From positions 806,384-870,383 of the forward strand of contig SCFE01000106.1 in assembly GCA_004352715.1 (NCBI GenBank): DNA of 64,000 nucleotides. Direction: 5' to 3'. Positions 13,001 to 20,850 of this stretch are shown piece after piece. A model generated the notes under the pieces. It was not told where the DNA came from. It searched no databases and saw nothing but the letters and a program-made list of their open reading frames with translations. The stretch is from Hofstenia miamia. Its lineage: Eukaryota; Xenacoelomorpha; Acoela. The first letter of the stretch is position 1, and each line of letters opens with the position of its first letter. The translations under genes and the position numbers were made by a program.

Positions 13001-16000
13001 ATCCTATTTCACCAGATACTGAGAGCAGCACACTCCGCAAGCTTTACAATGGCCGTTATTTTTAAGTACTTATTCGAAAAAACCGCCCAAAATTTAAGAA
13101 TTCGATCCAGTGGGAAGTCAAAATGTAATAACATCAGAATAGAAATCCAGTTTGACCAAATTGATTTCCTTAGTCGAGGAAAGCAAATTGATGTTCAATA
13201 AGTGTTGGAAACACTTTAATGCTTAATTTCATATGGTTACATGCATTCCCCAGTTTGTTTATTTTCGAGAAACTTAAATATTTTTACCAGATTCTATATT
13301 TTCGAATTTTATATAATGAGTTTCTGTTGGATTAAATTCAGGTCTAAATTTCATTCTTATGTGGATCTCATGTTTACATTGTATACATCAAAATATACAG
13401 GGATGATCATAAATCGCTTTCTCCAGCACCAATTTTTGGATGGAGTGGAATGTCTTCTTCCATGAGATATCAAATTCTCAGTTATATCTACTAGTCATTT
13501 GAACTTAAAGCTACCGCAACTTGAAAACAATAACGACTATGCAACAAAATTTCACTCTGTCGGGAAAGAATGCAGTTGTAAATTAGTTACTGTTTGAACT
13601 AGACAAAACAATTTATGATAATCTTTGCATAGCGTTGACATTTTCCTGAATGTGTATAACAATGAATGCCGCTGATGTCCAGATATATTTTTTTACTTTA
13701 GATGCAAGGAATAAATCCCATACAATTGAACACATATTCTATGTAAGATACACTTCAGAACAAGGCGTATCCTCAAATTATGGGAGACAAAAAGTTTTGC
13801 AAACCTCCATTCGTGTTGAACAATCAGTAAATATAAAAGCAGTTTCATGCATTCCTAGTAAAAGGTAATTTTTCTTAAATACAACCTGCATTTTATTTTT
13901 AGGCTTTTCTATTTTCTATTTCTCATACAACGAAACATTTATTAATATGATAATAATGTAACAGAAAAAAATCCATGTAGTTCATTTACCAAATATAATT
14001 CTGCCTGCTAATTATTTCATTAAAAATTTACGTCAGTGGAGATGAACATCTTCCATAATTTAATGTTTCTTAAATGTTTTGTTTTAAGCATTTTCATCAC
14101 AAATACAATTGTCCTGAGCCACTGCGATACTAAATTTTGCTATTATTTAACCTTAAGCTGCTTATATTTTTAAGGTGTTTCTATCCTGAAAATCATGATG
14201 ATTTTTATAAAAATGCATTTACACTATTTAACAAATGTAGACTCTAAGATTATCATTGAATACCTGTACGCCAACGGTTTATGACAAAGATGCACCTAAT
14301 ACACTAAACAAGAGCATTTTGTTACCCAAGCCACATGCATATATATATATATATCTTTAAAAAGATTAAAAAATTTCTTAAAAAATTTTAAATTCCCTCA
14401 ATTTCTAATGTTCAGGTAATCAAGAGGTCAAGAGCCTAGGGCCAACAACTAAGCTTAAATGTTTTTAAGTAGATAGGTTACCCTAAGTTTTTAAGCGTGT
14501 TGTGCGCAGTTCCAGAGGAAGTGGCTGCTAAAGATTTGAGATATTTTTTAGTTTGTGAATTATAAGCGTGAAATAATTGAAAATATTCATGAGCAGTTTA
14601 AGTCCGCATTTAATGCAAAATTAAATTCAATGCATTTTCCCAATTAATTTCTCATGGCATTTAGAACTGTGATATTAATGGATGAGAAATTAGAACTCTA
14701 GGGGAATATGCATATCAACTTCCGTCTTTATGACATCTTCCGATTGATGTTTAATATAAATTTATAGTCAGTTGTTATTTCAGTCAAACAATGTATTTAG
14801 TGATGGATTTTTCAATCTTGTTTTATTGATGCACAATCGTACAAAAGCTGAAATGTTGGTAACTTTAGATAAAACGGTTGCTGAAATCCCACCTTTGGAA
14901 GAGCTTAAGTATGTGAAATTAATCTTTCAGCTTTATATTCCAATTTTAGTATCATTTTACCTGTTGAAAAAATAAAATGGCAACAAGACATCTCCTTTCA
15001 AGATTTTATTTGCGGAGTTTTGACGAAAATGCAGCCACTTTGGACATTGGTACGTTTAGGTTTTTTATCGGAACAGAAAGTTCATCCAAACCACCAGAAA
15101 TCGCATTATCTAAATTCTTAAATTAGTTGGGTCTGAATCCTACCACAAAATTGCTCAACTGTTTCCGCAACTTAGAATATTTAGGGGAGGGCATACTGGT
15201 GTCCTATACGATAGGAAGGTAGACACTGTAGATAATTGTATATTCATAAAATAGCATATTTTTAAACATGTATTTCTATAAAAAGAACATTCAACGAAGC
15301 AGAAGACCAACTTAACTTCACAGTTTTAATGTGTGAGAGTTACATTTTTCACGAATTTAACTAAAAATCCAAATTTTACATTCTTTAAAAACTATATTTT
15401 AATCTAATAAATTGAACCCCTATTTGATATTTTTATACAAAGTTTGTAATTTGAAGGTTTACACAATCACCATGTCAACCATATCAACTTTTGGTCGCTG
15501 TAGTAATTACTCTAGTTAATAGTTTTCTAGGCGTCAACTACACGTCATGGATATATTTATTTGGGTGATATCGCTTCCGTTTTGAAAGTTCCAAGTTCAT
15601 TTGTTTCAGTGGGAAATATCTTCAAGCCTGTTGTTCAAATCGGTAAAGTTTATTTGCGTGAATTGCAATGAACTAAATATGTTTAAAACCTGTCAATATA
15701 TGTATTTAGGCTTAAAAGGAATCATTAACCTAACTTACAAAAAGTAAAATAAACGTTATCAATGCTTTTTTGGATATCCATAGTTAATTGTTACATTGGA
15801 AATTGTTTTAGTTTACTATTTGAAAAGTTTTATGACTTTTTTGTCAGGAATTGAAGAAAAGTCTTCCTGGCCACAAATTAAATTTTCGATTCTTCTTTTA
15901 TGACCTTTTCATTTCACAATCCTTCACATGTGTACTACGATCTTTAAAAATCAAGAAATCTTTCTAATGTGTGTATATATATATATATATATGCGTTTGC

Positions 16001-16828
16001 TTAAGTATTTATTCTAAGTACTAAGAGATTGTAAAAATTACGTAAATTAACATCAGAGAACAGCATAGTCTTTGATTATCTCAAAAATACTTTTTTAAAA
16101 ATTATGTTAGGCATTCAAATTCATATAAGACATTTTAGATAATAATGAAATTTTATTAGAACACTTAACTGTATTGTCAATGCTTAAGCAGAATGACCGT
16201 CAAGTTTGTAGATTCGATACCCAGTCACCTGGTTTATTACGATATCTACATCACAGGCTCTATATTTACTGTCATTAAAAAATATGAATAAACAAGATAT
16301 ATGTATTTAGTAATTTTATACAAAATATTAAACGAAAAGTATAAATCTTTAAAAATTTTATGATATCAATTTTCAACTATTTGAGTATTTTTTTTCCAAT
16401 GATTACTAACAAAGTTGTTTTTGTAAATTGTTAATTTAACTAAAATGGTAAAATCTCAAGTCCGAATATGCGACATTTCGCCCTTGTCATGTACGTTGAA
16501 AAATTGACCTTTGTGGATCTGTCACCCAACGATTCTTATATCTTGCATTATCCCATTAAAACATGGTACCAATTCCTATTTTAGACATTGACGTTAATGG
16601 CTCTAGCATGGAATCGGAAATAATCGTCAAGAAGTCCATGGATGTTCCTATTAGATTAACTATTTCCAAAATTTCAGGTAATAAATATCTTTCTCTTATA
16701 TCTATACTAATGTTGTAAACTTAGAAGATCATTCCATATCATTCCCTCTAGTGTTGAGAATTAAAGTTGATCCAGAGCGCCATTCCAATAGTTTTGTGAT
16801 TCTTGAAACAAAGAAACGGTTAATTAAT
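3887..16828 (+). CDS. TRAPPC9: TRAPPC9 / Brunelleschi (TRAPPII subunit), 18 internal exons, both ends missing
   Basis: Family knowledge: TRAPPC9 is a large scaffold subunit of the TRAPPII tethering complex, an exchange factor for Rab GTPases in Golgi and recycling traffic. The fly orthologue is brunelleschi. Eighteen exons total 2204 bases, about 735 codons, and every splice phase is compatible with the next. Colinear matches to vertebrate TRAPPC9 include a helical part (LEGRCAASFLLMYP; TNAEILSSYETAIIYYGK; GWMSLQHEMIYNRTL), the linker ELPPICFTNMPRL against [12 protein letters not shown], and the C-terminal beta-sandwich domains (SFVSVGNIFKPVVQI; DIDVNGSSMESE). Exons: 3887-4003, 5270-5385, 5425-5493, 5538-5761, 6185-6361, 6658-6834, 7462-7571, 7614-7696, 8124-8244, 9720-9882, 10132-10208, 12261-12350, 13702-13864, 14801-14908, 14950-15049, 15531-15642, 16585-16677, 16725-16828. 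The first ~250 and last ~50 residues are not placed. The protein is strongly diverged, but order and phase make the assignment secure. Confidence 0.9.
5270..5385 (+). CDS. TRAPPC9: TRAPPC9 exon 2 of window
   Basis: The acceptor is GCGTTTAG. The exon encodes YCMTNAEILSSYETAIIYYG plus Lys, matching [20 protein letters not shown] plus Lys of the vertebrate protein. It ends in phase 0 at donor GTAGCG. Confidence 0.9.
5425..5493 (+). CDS. TRAPPC9: TRAPPC9 exon 3 of window
   Basis: A 23-codon exon between TTTTCAG and GTGAGT. It encodes YSEARILWMEASFKAAQLII, equivalent to [20 protein letters not shown]. The preceding intron is only 39 bases. Confidence 0.92.
5538..5761 (+). CDS. TRAPPC9: TRAPPC9 exon 4 of window
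   Basis: The acceptor is ATCTTAG and the intron before it is 44 bases. The exon is helical (HADVASCQDFDEAELI; FYQLNYCRISSYYVHSAALQ). Two donors are possible. GTTTGT after 5761 pairs with the acceptor at 6184. The stronger GTGAGT after 5765 would need an AG 13 bases further downstream; both keep the frame. Confidence 0.85.
6185..6361 (+). CDS. TRAPPC9: TRAPPC9 exon 5 of window
   Basis: The acceptor is CTATTTTAG. The exon encodes RFGWMSLQHEMIYNRTLRLA, aligning with [20 protein letters not shown] of vertebrate TRAPPC9. It ends in phase 2 at GTATTG. Confidence 0.9.
6658..6834 (+). CDS. TRAPPC9: TRAPPC9 exon 6 of window
   Basis: The acceptor is TTATTTAG and the donor GTAAGT. The exon encodes PIPEPIRLDDDMELPPICFT followed by NMPRL, the conserved linker that vertebrates carry as [20 protein letters not shown]. 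Confidence 0.93.
7462..7571 (+). CDS. TRAPPC9: TRAPPC9 exon 7 of window
   Basis: The acceptor is AATTTAG. The exon encodes LELIPFDSVDTHPIIWQRQK and STYLYRPSKQLAEE, at the position of the SPFIYSPI region. It ends in phase 1 at GTGCGT. Confidence 0.88.
7614..7696 (+). CDS. TRAPPC9: TRAPPC9 exon 8 of window
   Basis: The acceptor is TATGTTTAG, 42 bases after the previous exon. It encodes VIWCQNEAQEIECTFYNFYA and DALSFEM, matching [20 protein letters not shown] and FELRV. The donor GTTCTC is non-optimal; the frame closes soon after it. Confidence 0.85.
8124..8244 (+). CDS. TRAPPC9: TRAPPC9 exon 9 of window
   Basis: The acceptor is TTGTTTAG and the donor GTAAGT. It encodes VKFQIPESTIFNVTFSVTPH and CVGPITIIG, matching the strand pattern that ends TTGTITVNGYHTTVFG in vertebrates. 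Confidence 0.92.
8245..9719. other. TRAPPC9 intron
   Basis: No extra exon is needed, because the flanking exons join in phase and continue the alignment. The intron contains a 61-base tandem repeat at 9248-9369 and otherwise AT-rich unique-looking DNA. Confidence 0.6.
9248..9369. repeat. Two-copy 61-base tandem repeat
   Basis: Units 9248-9308 and 9309-9369 each begin ACCCGAAC, contain TATTTAC and end AAAATGT plus AT or CAT. They differ at roughly a quarter or fewer of positions, and a decayed third start follows (ACCATCCCGATCC). The ACCCGAACC phrases recall the interiors of some transposons. Confidence 0.7.
9720..9882 (+). CDS. TRAPPC9: TRAPPC9 exon 10 of window
   Basis: The acceptor is TTTACTTAG and the donor GTGAGT. 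It continues the previous exon in phase (GYTCHVYNFTSTVMLSNL) and ends SRTVYHGEL, equivalent to SVQLYNGESQ. Confidence 0.9.
10132..10208 (+). CDS. TRAPPC9: TRAPPC9 exon 11 of window
   Basis: The acceptor is AATTTTAG and the donor GTAAGC. It encodes IVRRLDLKCENEVSVSRITC, aligning with [20 protein letters not shown]. Confidence 0.85.
10209..12250. other. TRAPPC9 intron containing an inverted-repeat element
   Basis: The intron holds an inverted-repeat element at about 10870-11646 (listed separately). No coding exon was recognised in the rest; a micro-exon between exons 11 and 12 cannot be excluded. Confidence 0.5.
10870..11646. mobile_element. Inverted-repeat (MITE-like) element
   Basis: The left end carries TGTTGACCATTTTAATGA and the right end carries its approximate reverse complement (TCATTTAAATGGTCAACA). 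Next to both ends there are several GTTTAAAC/TTTAAACG motifs. It is about 775 bases long with no transposase reading frame, so it looks like a non-autonomous DNA element. No clear target-site duplication was identified. Confidence 0.5.
12261..12350 (+). CDS. TRAPPC9: TRAPPC9 exon 12 of window
   Basis: It encodes SPYISHKELPYTLPISKDQT and FSIEVKVSTN, matching the region around [20 protein letters not shown]. The acceptor at 12260 keeps the phase with exon 11. A second AG at 12250 fits better by sequence but would need an extra small upstream exon. The product is about 10 residues shorter here than the vertebrate protein, so a micro-exon may be missing. Confidence 0.75.
12351..13701. other. TRAPPC9 intron
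   Basis: The intron between exons 12 and 13, which join directly in phase. I see no repeat or further coding segment in it. Confidence 0.55.
13702..13864 (+). CDS. TRAPPC9: TRAPPC9 exon 13 of window
   Basis: The acceptor is TTACTTTAG and the donor GTAATT. It encodes HIFYVRYTSEQGVSSNYGRQ and LQTSIRVEQSVNIKAVSCIP, closely paralleling AVLNFKYSG through VEVEPSVFFTRVSTLP. Confidence 0.92.
14339..14354. repeat. (AT)n microsatellite
   Basis: A short run of AT dinucleotides inside a TRAPPC9 intron. Confidence 0.85.
14801..14908 (+). CDS. TRAPPC9: TRAPPC9 exon 14 of window
   Basis: It encodes DGFFNLVLLMHNRTKAEMLV and TLDKTVAEIPPLEEL, equivalent to RQCHLLLDVFNSTEHELTV. The acceptor TATTTAG at 14800 is required by phase; an AG at 14783 would put the frame out. 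The donor is GTATGT. Confidence 0.88.
14950..15049 (+). CDS. TRAPPC9: TRAPPC9 exon 15 of window
   Basis: The acceptor is CAATTTTAG, after a 41-base intron. It encodes NIILPVEKIKWQQDISFQDF and GVLTKMQPLWTL, leading into the conserved GICWRIP-like strand. The donor is GTACGT, phase 0. Confidence 0.85.
15531..15642 (+). CDS. TRAPPC9: TRAPPC9 exon 16 of window
   Basis: The acceptor is TTTTCTAG and the donor GTAAAG. It encodes RHGYIYLGDIASVLKVPSSF and VSVGNIFKPVVQI, matching [20 protein letters not shown] and APLQWDVLVDG. Confidence 0.9.
15973..15992. repeat. (AT)n microsatellite
   Basis: A run of AT dinucleotides preceded by GTGTG, inside the intron between TRAPPC9 exons 16 and 17. Confidence 0.85.
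16585..16677 (+). CDS. TRAPPC9: TRAPPC9 exon 17 of window
   Basis: The acceptor is TATTTTAG and the donor GTAATA. It encodes DIDVNGSSMESEIIVKKSMD and VPIRLTISKIS, matching [20 protein letters not shown] and DPVRLEVRLTN. Confidence 0.92.
16725..16828 (+). CDS. TRAPPC9: TRAPPC9 exon 18 of window
   Basis: The acceptor is AACTTAG and the donor GTAAGT, phase 0. It encodes ISFPLVLRIKVDPERHSNSF and VILETKKRLIN, equivalent to [20 protein letters not shown]. Reading through the donor gives 30 more codons before a stop, so a retained-intron end is possible; the final beta strands are expected on a further exon. Confidence 0.85.
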
Positions 16829-18925
16829 GTAAGTGAATCGTTTAAAATTTTAAGCCAGTATTTGTTTGATCATATAGAAAAACTTAATCAACCTACTTCG
16901 CAACTGCAAGCATAGGATTTGTAGGTGTCCATTACCACAATTATTTGACTAGTTATTAATATTTTGATATTGTATAATATTTTATTCGTATTTGCTAATA
17001 CAATGTTGCTTGTATAATATCAAGTCTATTTTCATGGATGATATCTTTTGCATGTTTTAGTAATGTTGCAGCAACTAAGTCTATAATATAGCGAATCCCT
17101 AATTTTGACAACCTCTGGTCTTTGTTATATTACTAAGTATAATAGTTCATTTAGTGTATACTAAGGTGAACAAGCATTGAGTAACCTCACTATATTTTTA
17201 CTGATAATAGATAACAGCCCCTTGCTCTGATTTTTTTCTCTAGTACTTATAGAACAATGAGATGGTTGACGTTATCCTATGCTGATACAAAATTTCAATT
17301 AGATATAGCAAAGTCGCACATAGTACAATGAGACGTATAACCCAGCACTATTAGATAACAATGGACAATAATAAATAATTCATTGTGCAAGAATTTATTT
17401 ATGCAAATAATAGAATCTAATATACCAACAAAGATGAGTTTTTAATCTAAAATGTCTATTATCATGAAAAGTTTATACACAACACAACACGTTTATTTCA
17501 AATGAAAAGGAGATCTGGTTGATGTAAATTGATAATGTATAAAATTTAAAAGCAACCATGTATATCAAATTGAGTTTGTTTTCAAAACTGTGAAATTTTT
17601 ACTTTATCCAAAATTCACGCACAGATATGACTCGACAAAGTTTTTTAGTTTAATATATAAACACATTTCAATGCCAGTGCAAGGATTTCCTGAAACTTCA
17701 AATTGTTAAATCTAAACAACAAATATAGATTTTCTGTATATAAAAGTGTCTTATATGTTAGAGTAAAATCTTATCAAACTTTTATAAGTAGTAAAATTCC
17801 TAAAAATTTTTGAGGAGTTTTCAAAGTTTCTGAATGAATTCTTTGTAAGATTCTTTAAAGAAACTTTAAAGATTTTAAATAATCTTATAGAACTTTCAAG
17901 ATTTCCCACAATTTTTAACGAAACATAAAAAGTTGATGGTTTTTTCTAGATTTTTAAGGTTCTATTGCAATTATTACAGGTAGCAGCACATAGATAAAGA
18001 ACTTCTCTTATCAATATTTAATTTTGTGACACTGTCAGTTGTGCCCTAATTCTTTGTATTGTTATAAAAGATATGGACACTACCGCGTCGTAAGAAATGC
18101 CGAACTACGGTACAAATTGTAGCTTTACTTTTCAATTTGAGAATTGAAACTTATGTGTAAACAAATTTTACCTACCATGGTAAAGGCTTATCAAACTGTT
18201 GAAACAGTTTATTTGGATGCATTGAAATTTTGGTAAATATAAAATGTATATCTTTTAGATGCGAAGACTATTGCAAAAATTCCTGTTGGAGAATGTCTTC
18301 ATTATAATTTTTGAAAATCATTAATATATAGCACGTTCACTATGGGTTTTTTAATGTATGCAGCATGCTATTTGTGTGGAGATTGATTCGAAAAGTTTTC
18401 TGTTAAAGTCGACTTCGCTTAATAGAATATTCAAAGGACCGCCAAAAATATTCTAATATCCCAATATTTTAATAACCAACCTAAAACAAGATTTATTCAA
18501 AAATAACTTAGTGCATAGTGTGGATCGAAAGAAGTATCACGAAAAATCATTTATTATTAAACTGTTTCATTTGTTCATTTTTCAAATTTTTCGCCAACTT
18601 CACACGGCTCTCCAAAAGGACATTAACCCACTGGTGAAGAAATGATTAGTAACTTAAATTTACATCATTACAAATTATCATGATTACTTGAGCAATTTGA
18701 AATGGTTAGTCTATATCATACGAATACAATTAGAATGAAACATCCTTAATGTATAAATGAAAGCTTTCTTTATTCCAAGAACAAACACATAAGTCAATAT
18801 AACACTATAAATTTATTACAGCAACAAACTTTAAAATAGATTGAAAACATCCTCATTTGATTGTGAAGATTTCGTAAAAGGTTGAATGCTAAGCGCGGTT
18901 TTTGTGAAATGCGCATTTAAATAAT
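16829..18925. other. AT-rich non-coding DNA after the last secure TRAPPC9 exon
   Basis: No further TRAPPC9 exon could be recognised. Long stretches have no open frame, and there is no repeat I can name. It is probably part of the next TRAPPC9 intron. Confidence 0.5.
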
Positions 18926-18929
18926 ACTT

Positions 18930-19690
18930 ATTACTAACAGCTCTTTAGTGCTTTAAGAAACGGCAATAAATGTCTCGTTCCTAATCGGTTTGTGCAGTTA
19001 AGGCAGCCTCTGTTACCACTGCTGAACTCCACAAAGTTTTCAAAAATCGAGCATTTGAATTGGTTTTCTCATTAATGTATGTAGAACGACTGCTGGTCGG
19101 CACTGCGTTCCATTTTCTTTGACAATAAGAAAGTGCACCCCGAATTTCCTTTCCTTGTCCTTAATCTCTTTAAGTTTTTTCCACGCAAGGCGTGTATCTA
19201 ACAAATGATTGATAGTCTCGAAGTATTCGATTGGAGGGTCATTCGCATAACGAATGCGCATATTACTTCTGTACACGAGCAATTTAATAAAAGCAGGGTA
19301 TGTCAGAACTATATCTGCCATGCCCTGGCGGCTTTCTTTATGCTTTTTTACACGAATTGTATCCAATGTGGGAGGGCTACCATTAATTCTGATGAAGTCA
19401 TCAACAGCTAATTTTGCTTGTTGAAATTCCGACAATTGAATATTCAATGCAACACCTTTTCGGTGTCCCGAAACAAGATAAATTGTTTGGAGCAAATGCT
19501 TAACTATTTCAATATATTTTGCGTAATCAATCTTACTTGATTGTTCAATCTGAAAGATAAATCCATCAGATTCTTTCTGACTTTCAAAATAAATTTTTTT
19601 AGTGAAACTTCAAGCATTTCTGCTTCCCAAGCGCATTTAGATAACTGTTCTTGTTCAAGTCGACCTTTTTGAAACTCAAAATTCTATTTA
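18930..19690 (-). pseudogene. Unrecognised protein-coding relic with two frameshifts
   Basis: The best open segment is 19040-19495, encoding about 150 residues with normal protein composition (GSPPTLDTIRVKKHKESRQG; YANDPPIEYFETINHLLDTR; KFGVHFLIVKENGTQCRP). The same frame is open upstream to about 19570. Further upstream, another frame continues coding-like sequence (RLEQEQLSKCAWEAEMLEVS), implying a shift near a run of A. After the stop at 19040 a third frame continues to about 18935 (SSGNRGCLNCTNRLGTRHL). It is therefore probably a decayed coding sequence without introns: a processed pseudogene, or a piece of a mobile element or endogenous virus. I do not recognise the family. The neighbouring relics on the same strand are mobile elements, which favours a mobile origin. 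Confidence 0.5.
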
Positions 19691-19731
19691 TTCCTTAAAA
19701 AGGTAAAAAATAAACACGGAAACTGAATATA

Positions 19732-20126
19732 CTTCGGGTGGCACAAAAGTAATGTCGTTTTAGTTGTATATATACAAAAGAACACGAATGATCAAAATAG
19801 ATTACGTCAGTCAGTAATATAATGTCCCGCGTTGTCAATAAACTTTTGGCAGTGCTCCATAAGTAAGTTAACTTGTTCACACATTGCTTCTTCTGATATG
19901 CCCCTCAGGATCTGCAACGAGGCTCTTTCAACATCTTCAGCAGACTCGAGAGTCACCCCACACAAGGAATTCTTTAGCCAAAGAAAAAGAAATCTATCAC
20001 AGAGATTCATATCTGGACTGTAAGGGCTCTGCCAAATCGTGGTAATTTCCCTCTCTTGCAAAAAATCGTTGACTACTCGAGCAGTGTGGGGCCGAGCATT
20101 GCCCATTTGCAAGCTGATCTGATATA
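19732..20126 (-). mobile_element. 5'-truncated mariner (Tc1/mariner) transposon
   Basis: The element keeps its transposase C-terminus (19807-20112) and one terminal inverted repeat. The repeat starts at 19732 next to a TA dinucleotide and contains GGTGGCACAAAAGTAATG, which resembles mariner ends of the GGTTGGTGCAAAAGTAATTG type. The other end is missing; similarity stops near 20126 at unrelated sequence. Confidence 0.8.
19807..20112 (-). pseudogene. Mariner transposase, C-terminal fragment, catalytic residue lost
   Basis: The 101 residues contain NARPHTA near the start, then YSPDMNLCDRFLF, the hallmark of mariner DD34D transposases. The second catalytic aspartate should directly precede NARPHTA; here it is Gly4. 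The third, Asp39 in the CD pair, is present, and exactly 34 residues separate them. The N-terminal DNA-binding domain and first catalytic aspartate are absent. It cannot encode an active transposase. Confidence 0.85.
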
Positions 20127-20309
20127 TAAATTTTTATTTTCCGGGAAAAAAATGGCGAACGAAATTTTTGCAAAAAGCGAAGCTATTTATAGGGTAACAA
20201 ATTTAAAGGCGCAGCAAGTGCTGACACTAAAAAATTTACATTTTGTAGGAAAAAATATAAAGCACCATATTAAAAAACACTGATAAAATACTAAAATACT
20301 GTAAAAAGT
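20127..20309. other. Junction between mariner and RNase H relics
   Basis: This DNA has short open frames but no recognised product. It may be the 3' part of the reverse-transcribing element into which, or next to which, the mariner fragment lies. Confidence 0.3.
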
Positions 20310-20850
20310 TTATGCTGGAAAGTGTAGAGGTGGCTTGGCTAGTGAATGGATACGAGATGGCTGATCTGCTGGATTATCTTGTGACTGTACCCAGTAAACT
20401 GATATACTTTTGAAGCGGACGATGAGAGTTGCTAAAATGTTTTCTGTGTATCTTCCTCCGTGAAGTTTGCCAGAACGTAGTGCTTGGCCTAACGGCCATG
20501 AATCTAATATAAGCGGATCACCGTATGAGGCTTTGACTAATGCAATATGATCTACATGTAATTCTTTTCTGAATATATGAAGAGATGTTACTGCTGAGTA
20601 AGAAAATTTGTTGAAATCCGTATCCACGATACCAAGAGAGTATGAAGATGCATCTGCATACCGTATGCGATCTGAAGGTGTAGTAGGAGCCGGCGCCAAT
20701 TCCATATTAAAAGATGAAGTTCTAATAAGATATGAAATAACGATCTGGGCATTAAAGAATTCAGGATAATTGATGTGATAAAGCCGTCGCCGAGTGTTGA
20801 ACGGTGCTATAACGGGCCAGGAAAAGAAGTGGCCGAGAACTGATTGCCGC
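20310..20850 (-). pseudogene. RNase H domain of a reverse-transcribing element, fragment
   Basis: The 131-codon segment 20310-20705 has RNase H features: YADAS (Asp18), a Lys-Glu-Leu helix (Glu48), an Asp68 where the TDN motif is expected, and DNPADQPSR with Asp114 near the end. The frame stays open upstream to about 20850 (GHFFSWPVIAPFNTRRRLYH). Upstream of that there is a stop and probably a frameshift; no reverse transcriptase core was found. The NPADxPSR ending occurs in several reverse-transcribing groups, including DIRS-like elements and pararetroviruses, and I cannot assign it to one. Confidence 0.6.

Noticed and set aside
16180-16245. B-box-like GATTCGATACC as part of a tRNA or SINE
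   Set aside because: No A box at a proper distance and no second copy was noticed.
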